64,000 nucleotides of DNA from Labedaea rhizosphaerae (GTDB lineage Bacteria > Actinomycetota > Actinomycetes > Mycobacteriales > Pseudonocardiaceae): assembly GCF_004362825.1 (NCBI RefSeq), contig NZ_SNXZ01000003.1:1030784-1094783 (forward strand). Reading direction: 5' to 3'. Made by a program: the position numbers and the translations under genes. A model generated the notes under the pieces. The model did no database searches and was not told the DNA's origin. It worked only from the letters and a program-made list of their open reading frames with translations. Positions 18,112 through 26,916 of the stretch are shown here, piece after piece (within the stretch, counting starts at the first letter, position 1; each line of letters starts with the position of its first letter).

Positions 18112-18159
18112 CTAGGCGTCGACGCGCCTGGGAAGTACGAGACCGGTCTGTGCTGTCAC
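18112..18159 (-). CDS. Leader peptide of ilvBNC ([15 protein letters not shown])
   Basis: Fifteen-codon frame starting GTG ACA GCA and containing Leu-Val-Leu (CTC GTA CTT) and a later Val, the amino acids the operon makes. It ends TAG at 18112, upstream of the attenuator. The GTG lies exactly seven bases after the promoter -10 hexamer with no ribosome site, so the mRNA is probably leaderless and begins at this codon. Confidence 0.75.
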   Translation of the reverse strand: MTAQTGLVLPRRVDA

Positions 18160-18166
18160 GCAAGCG

Positions 18167-18196
18167 ACGCTAGTGCGAACGCCGTAACGGAGTCAA
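18167..18196 (-). promoter_or_regulatory. ilvB operon promoter
   Basis: Minus strand: TTGACT (18191-18196), 18-base spacer, TAGCGT (18167-18172), then seven bases to the leader peptide GTG at 18159. A strong match to the actinobacterial housekeeping promoter. Confidence 0.75.
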
Positions 18197-18397
18197 CTCT
18201 GCGGGATTGTGATCTCGGATATTGGGCAGTGCCCAATGCGCTCTCTCCGTTCGCGCGGACCGCGGCCTCTTGGCCGCCTGGCTCGCTCCGGTCGTGGCCG
18301 ACCTGCACGAACCAGGCGCGGCCGCGGTCGTGGTGGTCGGCAACGAAAGACCACCCGATCGTGGGGCTGAATCGGCGCGCGGGACAATGTGGGAACC

Positions 18398-18868
18398 ATG
18401 AGTGATCAGTACGAACGCGTCGTTTTCCGGGTTCCGGCCGTCGGCATCCTCGCCGCGTTGTTGCTCGCCGCGTGCGCGACGCCGATCGCGGTCACCTTGC
18501 GCTACGGCTGGCTCGTGTACCTCGTCCCGCTGGTCATCATCGTGTTCGTCATGCGCACGCGCACGGTCGCCGACGGCAACGGCATGGTCGCGCGCACCTT
18601 CTTCGGCCGCACCGTGGTGCCGTGGGACGCGCTCCGCTCCCTGCGCGTGCAGGAGAAATCGTGGGTCAAGGCGGTGCTCGACGGCGGCCGCGAGGTGACG
18701 CTGCCCGCCGTGCGCACCGGGTCGATCCCGCTGCTCTCCCAGGTCTCGGGCGGCATCGTGCCGGACCCGAGCGCACCCGTCGAGGATCCCGCCGCCGAGC
18801 CCGCCGAGACGTCTGCGGAAGAGGAAGCGGTCGAGGAGACCGGGAAGCCGGCCGAGAACGCGGAGTAG
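18398..18868 (+). CDS. PH-domain membrane protein, CFP-6 (Rv3004) type
   Basis: 156-aa protein from ATG 18398. Two hydrophobic segments ([17 protein letters not shown] and [15 protein letters not shown]) precede a bacterial PH domain (about 55-115: [35 protein letters not shown]) and an acidic Glu/Ala-rich tail. It matches in order and position the mycobacterial low-molecular-weight antigen CFP-6, which lies divergent from ilvB and upstream of the same neighbours. Molecular function is unknown. The Cys in LLLAAC is followed directly by a second membrane segment, so I do not treat it as a lipobox. Confidence 0.75.
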   Translation: MSDQYERVVFRVPAVGILAALLLAACATPIAVTLRYGWLVYLVPLVIIVFVMRTRTVADGNGMVARTFFGRTVVPWDALRSLRVQEKSWVKAVLDGGREVTLPAVRTGSIPLLSQVSGGIVPDPSAPVEDPAAEPAETSAEEEAVEETGKPAENAE

Positions 18869-18956
18869 CCTGAACGGCACCGGCCCGCTCGAGGCACCGC
18901 GCCCACCGGCGCACGCCACCGCTACAACACACCGTTTTTCGAGCTTGGAGATAGCC

Positions 18957-20801
18957 GTGCCCGCGCTGCGCTCCCGAACCACGACCCACGGCCGCAACGC
19001 CGCCGGTGCCCGCGCACTGTGGCGTGCCACCGGGATGACCGATTCCGACTTCGGCAAGCCGATCGTGGCCATCGCGAACTCCTACACCCAGTTCGTGCCC
19101 GGCCACGTGCACCTGCGCGACCTCGGTGACATCGTCGCGGAGGCGATCCGGGAGGCCGGCGGGGTGCCGCGCGAGTTCCACACGATCGCCGTGGACGACG
19201 GGATCGCGATGGGCCACGGCGGGATGCTCTACTCGCTGCCCTCGCGCGAGATCATCGCCGACGCCGTGGAGTACATGGCGAACGCCCACGCGGCCGACGC
19301 GCTCGTGTGCATCTCCAACTGCGACAAGATCACCCCGGGCATGCTGAACGCGGCCATGCGGCTGAACATCCCCACGGTGTTCGTCTCCGGCGGGCCGATG
19401 GAGGCCGGGAAGGCCGTCGTGGTCGGCGGGGTCGCGCAGGCGCCGACCGACCTGATCACGGCCATCTCGGCATCGGCGAGCAACGAAGTGGACGAGGCCG
19501 GGCTGACCACCGTCGAGCAGTCCGCGTGCCCCACCTGTGGTTCCTGCTCTGGGATGTTCACCGCGAACTCCATGAACTGCCTGACCGAGGCGCTCGGGCT
19601 TGCCTTGCCGGGCAACGGTTCCACCCTCGCCACGCACGAGGCCCGGCGCGAACTCTTCGCCGGCGCCGGCCGGACCGTGATGGACCTGGCGCGCCGGTGG
19701 TACGCCGAGGACGACGAGTCCGCGCTGCCGCGTTCGATCGCGAGCAAGGAGGCGTTCGAGAACGCGATGGCGTTGGACATGGCCATGGGCGGCTCGACCA
19801 ACACGGTGCTGCACATCCTCGCCGCCGCACAGGAAGGCGAGATCGACTTCACCCTCGACGACATCGACGCGATCAGCCGGCGGGTTCCGTGCCTGGCCAA
19901 GGTGTCGCCGAACTCCGACTACCACATGGAAGATGTGCACCGCGCGGGCGGGATCCCGGCCATCCTCGGGGAACTGTGGCGCGGTGGGTTGCTGAACGAA
20001 GGCGTGCGCACCGTGCACAGCCCGTCGCTGGCGCAGTGGCTGTCCGAATGGGACATCCGCGCCGACGCGCCGTCCGAGACGGCGGTCGAGCTCTTCCACG
20101 CGGCGCCGGGCGGCGTGCGGACCACGAAGGCTTTCTCGACGGCGAACCGCTGGTCGTCACTGGACAAGGACGCGGCCGGCGGCTGCATCCGCGACGTCGC
20201 CCACGCGTACACAAAGGACGGTGGGCTCGCCGTCCTGCGCGGGAACCTCGCCGAGCGCGGCTCGGTCATCAAGGCCGCGGGCGTCGACGAAGAGCTGTGG
20301 ACCTTCCAGGGCCCGGCACGGGTCGTGGAAAGCCAGGAACAAGCGGTTTCGGTGATCCTGAACAAGGAGATCCAGCCCGGGGACGTGCTCGTGGTGCGCT
20401 ACGAAGGTCCCGCGGGCGGGCCGGGAATGCAGGAGATGTTGCACCCCACCGCTTTCCTCAAGGGCGCGGGCCTCGGCAAGAAGTGCGCGCTGATCACCGA
20501 CGGCCGGTTCTCCGGCGGCACGTCCGGGCTCTCGGTCGGGCACATCGCGCCCGAGGCGGCCGGCGGCGGCACCATCGGCCTCGTCGAGGACGGCGACCAG
20601 ATCCTCATCGACGTGCACGAGCGCCGGCTGGAACTGCTCGTGGACGACGAGGTCCTGGCCGAGCGGCGGGCCAAGATGGAGGCCAGCGAGCGGCCGTGGC
20701 AGCCGGTGGACCGCCAGCGCGTGGTGAGCAAGGCCTTGCGCGCCTACGCCCGCCTCACCACCGACGCCGCAACCGGCGCCGTCCGCGACCCCAACCTGTA
20801 A
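18957..20801 (+). CDS. ilvD: Dihydroxy-acid dehydratase
   Basis: Iron-sulphur enzyme that dehydrates dihydroxy acids to the 2-oxo acids of valine and isoleucine. 614 aa from GTG 18957, six bases after GGAG. Cluster cysteines in [10 protein letters not shown] and [18 protein letters not shown], Mg/active-site motifs [12 protein letters not shown] and [12 protein letters not shown], and the C-terminal [21 protein letters not shown]. Length matches the IlvD family. Transcribed divergently from ilvBNC together with, or just after, the PH-domain gene. Confidence 0.96.
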   Translation: MPALRSRTTTHGRNAAGARALWRATGMTDSDFGKPIVAIANSYTQFVPGHVHLRDLGDIVAEAIREAGGVPREFHTIAVDDGIAMGHGGMLYSLPSREIIADAVEYMANAHAADALVCISNCDKITPGMLNAAMRLNIPTVFVSGGPMEAGKAVVVGGVAQAPTDLITAISASASNEVDEAGLTTVEQSACPTCGSCSGMFTANSMNCLTEALGLALPGNGSTLATHEARRELFAGAGRTVMDLARRWYAEDDESALPRSIASKEAFENAMALDMAMGGSTNTVLHILAAAQEGEIDFTLDDIDAISRRVPCLAKVSPNSDYHMEDVHRAGGIPAILGELWRGGLLNEGVRTVHSPSLAQWLSEWDIRADAPSETAVELFHAAPGGVRTTKAFSTANRWSSLDKDAAGGCIRDVAHAYTKDGGLAVLRGNLAERGSVIKAAGVDEELWTFQGPARVVESQEQAVSVILNKEIQPGDVLVVRYEGPAGGPGMQEMLHPTAFLKGAGLGKKCALITDGRFSGGTSGLSVGHIAPEAAGGGTIGLVEDGDQILIDVHERRLELLVDDEVLAERRAKMEASERPWQPVDRQRVVSKALRAYARLTTDAATGAVRDPNL

Positions 20802-20804
20802 GGC

Positions 20805-20912
20805 GTGTCCCACGTTCCGGTCGGGTGTGTCCCCCCTTCCGACCGGGCGTGTCCCACGTTCACGCTGCGCGTGTCCCCTGTTCCGGCCGGGTGTGTTCCC
20901 TCTTCCGACGGC
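20805..20912 (+). repeat. 22-bp tandem repeat array 2, left arm
   Basis: GTGTCCC-type units at 20805, 20827, 20849, 20871 and 20893 (the last reads GTGTTCC), exactly 22 bases apart, starting 4 bases after the ilvD stop. Same unit as array 1. Confidence 0.9.
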
Positions 20913-20971
20913 TTGGTTTGTGGTGCCGGTGTTTGGGTGCGGCTTGGTTTGTGGGCCGGGAGCTCAGTGGT

Positions 20972-21090
20972 GGGTTCGGTTTGACAGGGGGACCCCCACG
21001 GCGGCCGGCAAGCGCGGAACAAGGGGCAGGCGGTGCTGCCCTTGCTTGCCGGACAGCGTATGGCCGCCGTGCCCCGTGTAAACCGAACCC
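20972..21090. repeat. 119-bp imperfect palindrome nested inside array 2
   Basis: GGGTTCGGTTT (20972-20982) mirrors AAACCGAACCC (21080-21090). CACGGCGGCC (20997-21006) mirrors GGCCGCCGTG (21062-21071). CCGGCAAG (21005-21012) mirrors CTTGCCGG (21045-21052). Together these build one long hairpin. The flanking halves of the GGGAGCTCAGTGG motif, contiguous at 5251-5283, are split here. MITE-like or a folded RNA element; no open reading frame. Confidence 0.8.
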
Positions 21091-21157
21091 AGCGACGTCA
21101 CGTTGACTTGGTCTCGCTGGTGGCGCGCTTCTGGTGCGGCTGGTCCTGCGGGAGTGG

Positions 21158-21282
21158 GGGACACACCCTGCTTGAACGGGGAACACGCCCGGTCGGAACA
21201 GGGGACACACCCGGCGCGAACGGGGGACACGCCCGGTCGGAACGGGGGACACACCCGACGCGGGTGTGGGACACGCCCTGAA
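21158..21282 (-). repeat. 22-bp tandem repeat array 2, right arm
   Basis: Complementary units (GGGACAC) at 21158, 21180 (reads GGAACAC), 21202, 21224, 21246 and 21268, exactly 22 apart, ending at the stop of the minus-strand kinase gene. With the left arm it brackets the palindrome. Confidence 0.9.
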
Positions 21283-21843
21283 CTAGTCGGGGATGTGGGT
21301 GGTTAGTTGGGTGGGCAGGGCGGGGGCGCCGGGGCGGTTGTCCACCTCGGTGTGCGGCACAACCGGCGGATCGTCCATGCGGATCGCGTTCACGAACGCG
21401 TCGAAGTTGCGGAGTTTCTGCTCGTCGCGCGCGAACTTCCGGTCGACCAGGCGGGACCTGACGGTCGCGGCGTCCGCGCGGACCCAGATCAACCGCACGT
21501 CACCGCCGCCGAGGTCGGCGACCATCCGCTCCCACAGCGCGGCGTCGTGCACCTGGGCGGTGAACGGCGCGGTCAGCAGCACCGGGCAGCCGTGCCTGCG
21601 GATCTCCGCCGCCGTCGCGACGAGGCCGCGGTACTCGTGCACCTTGACGTGCTCGTCGTACCAAGGGCCTTCGCGTTCACCGTGCGGGCGACCGGCCGCT
21701 TCCAGGGTGGCGGCGACGAAACCGCCGTAGACGGTGTCCTTGTCCAGCAAGGCGGGCGTCGGCCGCAGGCGGGCGAGCAACAGCTCGCACACCGTCGACT
21801 TGCCGGACCCGGGCGGCCCGCTGACCACCCAGGCCGTGCTCAC
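21283..21843 (-). CDS. P-loop AAA/zeta-like kinase, 186 aa
   Basis: Small cytosolic ATP-binding protein. Begins GTG 21843, overlapping the stop of the doxX gene as GTGA. Walker [13 protein letters not shown] (residues 6-17), [10 protein letters not shown] as a substrate/Asp site, and an arginine-rich lid [25 protein letters not shown] typical of nucleoside- or sugar-kinase-like AAA_33 proteins. The substrate is unknown. The C-terminal 20 residues run up to the repeat array. Confidence 0.75.
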   Translation of the reverse strand: MSTAWVVSGPPGSGKSTVCELLLARLRPTPALLDKDTVYGGFVAATLEAAGRPHGEREGPWYDEHVKVHEYRGLVATAAEIRRHGCPVLLTAPFTAQVHDAALWERMVADLGGGDVRLIWVRADAATVRSRLVDRKFARDEQKLRNFDAFVNAIRMDDPPVVPHTEVDNRPGAPALPTQLTTHIPD

Positions 21844-22583
21844 CGAAGCCCGTAGTAGACGCCCGCGGCCGCACCCAGCGCGATGACAAGGAAGATCACG
21901 CCGAAGGTCGGTGCCTTGCGGTACCACGGGGTGTGCCGGTCCAGCGAGATGCGGCCGGGACCGGCGAACAGAACCGTGAAAGCCGCGGCCGCGTAGACGA
22001 TTTCCAGTTCGGCACCGGCGGCGAAGAGGTTGACGTCCGCCTTGACGGCGATCGCGCACGCCATCACGCCGAGGATGGCCGCCGCGCCCGCCGGGGTGAA
22101 CAGGCCGAGGCCGATCAGAACGCCGCCGAGGATCTCGCTCACGCCGTTCAGCCAGGCCAGCAGCGTCGTCTGGTCGAACCCGAAGCCGGCGAGCATCTTC
22201 TCCGTGCCGCCGATGCCGGGGCCGTTCAGCCAGCCGAACAGGTGCTGGACACCGTGCGCGACGAACAGCACCGCGAGGGTCACCCGCAGCACGAGCAGAC
22301 CGAGGTCCGCACCACCGTGCCAGGCCGGGGGCTCCCGGCGGCGCGGGTCGTCGAACGGGTCGTAGTCGTCGTCCGCGTCGACGTCGTTCGACAGGCCCGG
22401 CGCCTTGATGACCTGCGTCGCGCCCTGCGTGAAGTCGTACTGGCCGAACGCCTCGTCCGCGCCGGTCATGTCGTGCGGGATCTTCGACGTCGAGCCGCCC
22501 GAGCCGCCAGGGGTGAACAGGCCGCCACTGCTGCTGGTGCTGTATCCGCCCGTCGACCCAGGGCGGTCGTCTTCGGTGCTCAC
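21840..22583 (-). CDS. DoxX-family membrane protein (Rv3005c type)
   Basis: 247 aa. An 85-residue Gly/Ser- and Asp-rich cytoplasmic N-terminus, then a DoxX domain with four predicted membrane helices: [66 protein letters not shown] and the last from [18 protein letters not shown]. In mycobacteria the Rv3005c DoxX protein, also near ilvB, partners SseA and SodA in oxidative-stress defence; whether that holds here is not shown. The start GTG 22583 has no strong ribosome site. Overlaps the downstream kinase by 4 bases. Confidence 0.8.
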   Translation of the reverse strand: MSTEDDRPGSTGGYSTSSSGGLFTPGGSGGSTSKIPHDMTGADEAFGQYDFTQGATQVIKAPGLSNDVDADDDYDPFDDPRRREPPAWHGGADLGLLVLRVTLAVLFVAHGVQHLFGWLNGPGIGGTEKMLAGFGFDQTTLLAWLNGVSEILGGVLIGLGLFTPAGAAAILGVMACAIAVKADVNLFAAGAELEIVYAAAAFTVLFAGPGRISLDRHTPWYRKAPTFGVIFLVIALGAAAGVYYGLR

Positions 22584-22641
22584 CCGGGCAGGCTATTGGA
22601 TAACAGCAAGTGATCTCGACTGGTTGCCCCAAACTTCTCGC

Positions 22642-23565
22642 TCAGTAAGCACCCGCAACCAAATTGTGCGGCCGCTCCCCCGCGACGAACCGGCGGATCT
22701 CCGCGATCGCGATCGCGTACGCGCGGTCGCGGTGGCCCCGCGTGCTCCCGGCGACGTGCGGGGTCAGCAACAACCCCGGCGCTGTCCACAGTGGATGGTC
22801 GGACGGCAGCGGTTCCGGATCGGTCACGTCCAGCGCCGCCCGCAGCCGCCCGGACTTCAGCTCGGCGAGCAACGCGTCGGTGTCCACGACGGGCCCGCGC
22901 GCCGCGTTGACCAGCACCGCACCGTCGGGCATGCGGGCGAGGAAGTCCGCGTCGACCATCCCAGTGGTCGCTTCGGTCAGCGGGACCACGAGCACCGCGG
23001 CGTCGTGTTCGGGCAGCAGCGCGGGGAGTTCGTCGGCGCCACGCACGCCTTCGCGCGCCTTCGTGGCGACCACAGTGGAGTACGCGTCGAACGCGTCCAG
23101 CCTGCGCACCAGCTCCTTGGCCAGGTCACCGGCCCCCACGATGAGAATCCGCTTGTGCCACAACGTGTCCGTGACGTGCTGGTCCCACCGCGCCTGCTTG
23201 ACGTCCTCGCCGAACTGCGGCAGCTCCCGGTAGATGGCCAGCAGCGCGGCCAGGACCCACTCGGCCGTGCTGCCGCCGTGCGCGCCGCGGCCGCTGGAGA
23301 GCAGGATGCCGTCGGGCAGCCGGCCGACCCAGCTCTCGACGCCCGCGGTCAGCAGTTGCACCAGTTTGAGGTTCGGCAGCTCGGTCAGGTCGAGGCCGTT
23401 CATCGGGGTCAGGAATCCGGGGACGAGCACCTCGGCCTCGCGAGCACCCTCGGGCCACGGCTCGCCCGGGGTGTACCGCACCGGGGTGAGACCATCGACG
23501 CCGGTCAGCGCGTCGAAGCCGTACTCGTCGGGGACCAGCACTGTAGTGTTCGAGCGGATCGTCAC
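22642..23565 (-). CDS. D-isomer-specific 2-hydroxyacid dehydrogenase family protein
   Basis: 307-aa NAD(P)-dependent oxidoreductase. A catalytic domain with VQLLTAGVESWVGRLPDG, a Rossmann core ILIVGAGDLAKELVRRLDAFDAY (the usual GxGxxG reads GAGDLA), NAARGPVVDTDALLAELKSGRLRAALDVTDPEPLPSDHPLW and a catalytic His in LLTPHVAGSTRG. This is the short single-domain type (phosphoglycerate or glyoxylate reductase-like) without an ACT domain, so it is not a second serA. Substrate unknown. Start GTG 23565; divergent from the alpha/beta hydrolase. Confidence 0.85.
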   Translation of the reverse strand: MTIRSNTTVLVPDEYGFDALTGVDGLTPVRYTPGEPWPEGAREAEVLVPGFLTPMNGLDLTELPNLKLVQLLTAGVESWVGRLPDGILLSSGRGAHGGSTAEWVLAALLAIYRELPQFGEDVKQARWDQHVTDTLWHKRILIVGAGDLAKELVRRLDAFDAYSTVVATKAREGVRGADELPALLPEHDAAVLVVPLTEATTGMVDADFLARMPDGAVLVNAARGPVVDTDALLAELKSGRLRAALDVTDPEPLPSDHPLWTAPGLLLTPHVAGSTRGHRDRAYAIAIAEIRRFVAGERPHNLVAGAY

Positions 23566-23611
23566 GGATCACACAGTAAGAGGTCCGGGCCTTACCGCAC
23601 ACCGAGGCACG

Positions 23612-24586
23612 ATGCACGAACACGACCTGCGTTCCGCCGACGGAACGCGCATCCGCGGTTGGCGCACGGACAACGACGGTCCGGACGTGTTGCTGTGCCC
23701 GGGCCTGGGCACGATCCCCGAGGCGTGGCCGACGCTGCTGCTGCCCGAGTCCGGTGTGCGGGTCCTGAGCTGGTACCACCGCGGCACGATGGGTTCGGCC
23801 CGACCCGCTGACGAGAGCCGCATCCGGCTCGACGACCACGTCGACGACGCGATCGCCGTGCTGGACGCCGCCGGGGTGCGGCGTTGCGTGGTGATGGGCT
23901 GGTCGGTGGGCGTGATGGTCGCGTGCGAGCTGGCCCGACGGCACCCGGATCGGGTGGCCGGGTTGCTGCTGGCCGCGGGCGTGCCCGGCGACCTCTTCGG
24001 CGCGATGCTGGCCCCGCCCGGGCTGCCCGGCGCGGTGCCCAAGTCGGTGCGCCGCGCGGTCGCGATCGGTACGACGCAGGCGTTGCGTGCGGTGTCACCG
24101 CTGGTCGACGCGGTGTTGCACCGGCTGCCGGTGAACGAGCTGACCACGCGCGTGCTGCAGCACTCCGGCTTCATGCTGCCCGGCGGCGACCCCGCCCACG
24201 TGGCGGCCGCGGTCCGCCGGTTCGTCCAGCAGGACGCGCGCTGGTACACCGCGCTCGCCCTGGCCCTGGCCGACGTCCCCGAGCCCGACCTGCGTGGCAT
24301 CGGCTGCCCGGTCACGGTCCTGGCCGGGCGCTACGACATCCTCGCCGACCCGATCAGCGCGACCACCCCGTTCTCGGCGTTGCCGCAGGCCCGCACGCGG
24401 CTGCTGCCCGCGTCGCACTTCCTGCCGCTGGAAGCGCCGAGCGTGATCGTCGAGGAGCTCGAGGCGCTGATCAACCGGGTGGCCGCGGTCGAGCAGGCCC
24501 GCACGGCTGTGCGCCCGAGTCGACAGCACGGGGGTCAACGGCACGCGCAGCCGCTGGACGCGCTCATCCCGCCGGTCGAGGTGTGA
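23612..24586 (+). CDS. Alpha/beta hydrolase, 324 aa
   Basis: Cytosolic hydrolase of unknown substrate. ATG 23612. Core motifs: VLLCPGLGTIPEAW (oxyanion-hole region), nucleophile elbow VMGWSVGVMVACELARRHPDRV with Ser in GWSVG, acid residue region VTVLAGRYDILAD, and catalytic His in LPASHFLPLEAP. A 40-residue cap follows the nucleophile domain. The C-terminal 35 residues are basic and not part of the fold. Candidate esterase or epoxide hydrolase/haloperoxidase-like enzyme; no operon partner. Confidence 0.8.
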   Translation: MHEHDLRSADGTRIRGWRTDNDGPDVLLCPGLGTIPEAWPTLLLPESGVRVLSWYHRGTMGSARPADESRIRLDDHVDDAIAVLDAAGVRRCVVMGWSVGVMVACELARRHPDRVAGLLLAAGVPGDLFGAMLAPPGLPGAVPKSVRRAVAIGTTQALRAVSPLVDAVLHRLPVNELTTRVLQHSGFMLPGGDPAHVAAAVRRFVQQDARWYTALALALADVPEPDLRGIGCPVTVLAGRYDILADPISATTPFSALPQARTRLLPASHFLPLEAPSVIVEELEALINRVAAVEQARTAVRPSRQHGGQRHAQPLDALIPPVEV

Positions 24587-24589
24587 GGC

Positions 24590-24621
24590 TGGGGCGGCGG
24601 CCGGAGCCGGTCGCCGCCCCA
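24590..24621. terminator. Bidirectional hairpin between convergent genes
   Basis: TGGGGCGGCG (24590-24599) pairs perfectly with CGCCGCCCCA (24612-24621), 12-base loop, between the hydrolase and the following minus-strand lipoprotein. Confidence 0.6.
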
Positions 24622-24628
24622 GGTCACC

Positions 24629-26263
24629 TCAGACGCAGCTGGGGAACTTGAACGACCCGATCCGGGTCTGCCAGTCCGCGCCGGTCTGCTCGTAGTACTC
24701 GGTGGTGTACCAGAACGTGCAGCCGTCCACCGGGTCCACGCTCATCTGCGAGTAGTCGCCCCACCGGTTGAAGTTGCCGGTCGTCGGCGCGCCGGTGCCT
24801 TCCACCAGTGAGGTCTCCGCCTGCCCGAGCGTGTTCAGCGGGTCGCTCGGCAGCCGGCCCGCGTAGCGGATCGACGGGTTCTTCGAGCCGCTGCCCACGC
24901 TGTAGCCCACGGCCATGTCACCGGCCTTGTCCACGGCCAGCGACGGCATCCACCGGTACAGGCCGTCCGCCGGGGCGTAGGTGCCCTGCTGGCGGATGGC
25001 CGGCGCCGACAGGTTCGACACCTCGTACCAGCGCACGCCCGCCGTGCTGCCCGCGGCCACCGTCTGCGACACCCAGATCGAGCCGCCGCGCTGCTGCGCC
25101 TGGTTCATCGCCCGCGGCGACAGGCTGTCGACCGCCTCGCCCGGCGTGGGGATGCTCCCGACCGAGCTGTAGCTGATGCCCAGGGACGCCACCTGCGTGA
25201 ACTTCGAGTTGGCCGCGTTGGCCCAGTCGACCTTGAACGTCCACGTGGTCAGCTTGCCGCTCCACGTGGAGACGACGTACTCGGGCGCACCGGCCTGCGG
25301 CGCTTCCTGCAGGTTGGCCGGCAGCAGGCTGAAGAACTTCGAGCTGGTGGTGACGTGCTGGCCCTGCAGCGTGGCCGAGCCGAGGCTCTCCCGCTTCAGC
25401 GCGTACACGCCGGCACCCGCGTACGAGTTGCCCCGGAAGTTGTTGGTGGTGAAGTAGACCCCGTCCGGGCCGGTGCCGAACTTGGGGTAGTCCGGGAACT
25501 TCCCGTCACCCGCGGGCACCGAGTAGAAGGTCCACGTCGTGTTCACCGGGTCGGCGCTGGACGACACGGCGACGCACTCGTAGAACGGGCCCTTGTTGAC
25601 GTCGAGCCAGGCGAAGTCCGCGATGACCCACTTGCCCGACGGGGCGTCGTAGATCACCGTGGGGTCGCCGCCGTTGTTGGCGTCGCACTCGGCCGTGCCG
25701 CTGTTGGCGAAGAAGTCGTCGAACGTGAAGGCGGCGAGCCGGCTCCCGTTCGTCTTGGCGTAGATGCCGACCGAGGTGTTCACCGACTGCACGAAGTGGT
25801 TCGGCCCGATCGCGCCGTTGGTGTCCGGCGGGTGGCCCGCGCCCCAGGTGTTGAAGTCGAGGCCCTTGACGTTGACCACGGGCGCCGGCGCGGCCGTGGT
25901 GCCCGCGTTGGTCTGCACCGGAGCTTCGGGCACCGTGCCTTGCCTGCCGCTCTCGGTGAGCTCGGCTTCGACCTCGGGCCGTTGTTTCTTGACGGCCTTG
26001 GACTTGAGTTTGCGCGCGTCGATGTGGACGGCGTGGCCCTTGACCGTGAATGCCGCCGGCGCGCTGCCCTTCGCGTCGGGGTCGGCCACGGCGTGGTCCT
26101 CGTCGGCGTCCGCGTCGGCGTCACCGTCCACTTCGGCCGGTGCGTTGATGCCGGGGTGGTCGGCATCGGTGTCGGGTTCGGCGGTTGTCGTCGAACAGGC
26201 GGGTAAGACGACCGCGACCGCCAGCAAGGCGGCCACGAGCAAGCCGCGACGAGCAGGGTTCAT
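24629..26263 (-). CDS. Large secreted lipoprotein, probable beta-propeller
   Basis: 544 aa. Signal MNPARRGLLVAALLAVAVVLPAC with lipobox LPAC (Cys 23), then an acidic Asp/Ala linker (DGDADADADED) and a conserved secreted domain from about residue 135. It carries LDFNTWGAGHPPDTNGAIGPNHFVQ, DPTVIYDAPSGKWVIADFAW and DGVYFTTNNF, and ends in a disulphide-bearing DGCTFWYTTEYY / FPSC. The repeated beta blades suggest a propeller-like extracellular protein of the kind seen around actinobacterial peptidases; no catalytic residues identified. Divergent from the lipoprotein at 26413. Confidence 0.7.
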   Translation of the reverse strand: MNPARRGLLVAALLAVAVVLPACSTTTAEPDTDADHPGINAPAEVDGDADADADEDHAVADPDAKGSAPAAFTVKGHAVHIDARKLKSKAVKKQRPEVEAELTESGRQGTVPEAPVQTNAGTTAAPAPVVNVKGLDFNTWGAGHPPDTNGAIGPNHFVQSVNTSVGIYAKTNGSRLAAFTFDDFFANSGTAECDANNGGDPTVIYDAPSGKWVIADFAWLDVNKGPFYECVAVSSSADPVNTTWTFYSVPAGDGKFPDYPKFGTGPDGVYFTTNNFRGNSYAGAGVYALKRESLGSATLQGQHVTTSSKFFSLLPANLQEAPQAGAPEYVVSTWSGKLTTWTFKVDWANAANSKFTQVASLGISYSSVGSIPTPGEAVDSLSPRAMNQAQQRGGSIWVSQTVAAGSTAGVRWYEVSNLSAPAIRQQGTYAPADGLYRWMPSLAVDKAGDMAVGYSVGSGSKNPSIRYAGRLPSDPLNTLGQAETSLVEGTGAPTTGNFNRWGDYSQMSVDPVDGCTFWYTTEYYEQTGADWQTRIGSFKFPSCV

Positions 26264-26412
26264 CGCTGCGCTCCGAATCGTGGGTCGGGGTAATGGCCAC
26301 CGGATTCAAAGACGTCGGATGATTGGGTACAAGACTGGAACGGGGTGGTTCCGTTGCCAGTTGACCCGCTGTGGACGGCAACCGGGAAAGGTGTCGGCTC
26401 CGTCCTCTGGAC

Positions 26413-26871
26413 ATGAGACGGGTGGTTGTGCTCGCAAGCGTGCTCGTGGTGGCGGCGTGCGGTTCGGAAGGCGGCACCGCGCAACTCCGGCCGACGCCGA
26501 CGAGCGTGGCCGGCGGGACCATCACCCGGCTGCCGACGAGCACGACCGCGTCCGCCGGCCGAACGTGCCATCGACGGTCGCTGCGGATCGAGCCCGGCGA
26601 CAAGCCGGCCCCCGTGTGTGTCCGGGAGGGCGACGAGCTGCCGTTCCGATCGTCGGCGTCGCCGCACCAACCGTGGCTGCCGCTGACGTCGTCAGCACCC
26701 GCCGTCGTGCGGTGTTCGGCGAACCCGGCGCCCGACGGGGGCATCGCGGGCACCTGCACGGCGGTCGCCGCCGGCCACGCGACGTTGTCGACGTCGACCA
26801 GCCCCTTCGCGGGCGACCCGGGCGGCCCGCCGCAGTTCGGCTGGCAGGTCCGCGTGACGGTGACCGGCTGA
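26413..26871 (+). CDS. Small putative lipoprotein, 152 aa
   Basis: ATG 26413 opens a lipoprotein signal MRRVVVLASVLVVAAC (lipobox VAAC, Cys 16), then a Thr/Ser-rich linker and a short domain with four Cys (TCHRRSL, APVCVREGD, VRCSANP, GTCTAVAAG), likely two disulphides, and a beta end FGWQVRVTVTG. No known family. No strong ribosome site; 45 bases before the LppZ-like gene, possibly co-transcribed. Confidence 0.6.
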   Translation: MRRVVVLASVLVVAACGSEGGTAQLRPTPTSVAGGTITRLPTSTTASAGRTCHRRSLRIEPGDKPAPVCVREGDELPFRSSASPHQPWLPLTSSAPAVVRCSANPAPDGGIAGTCTAVAAGHATLSTSTSPFAGDPGGPPQFGWQVRVTVTG

Positions 26872-26916
26872 CGTGCTCACCTCGGGTTCACTTGGGCGCA
26901 CCTAGCCTTGGTCGTC

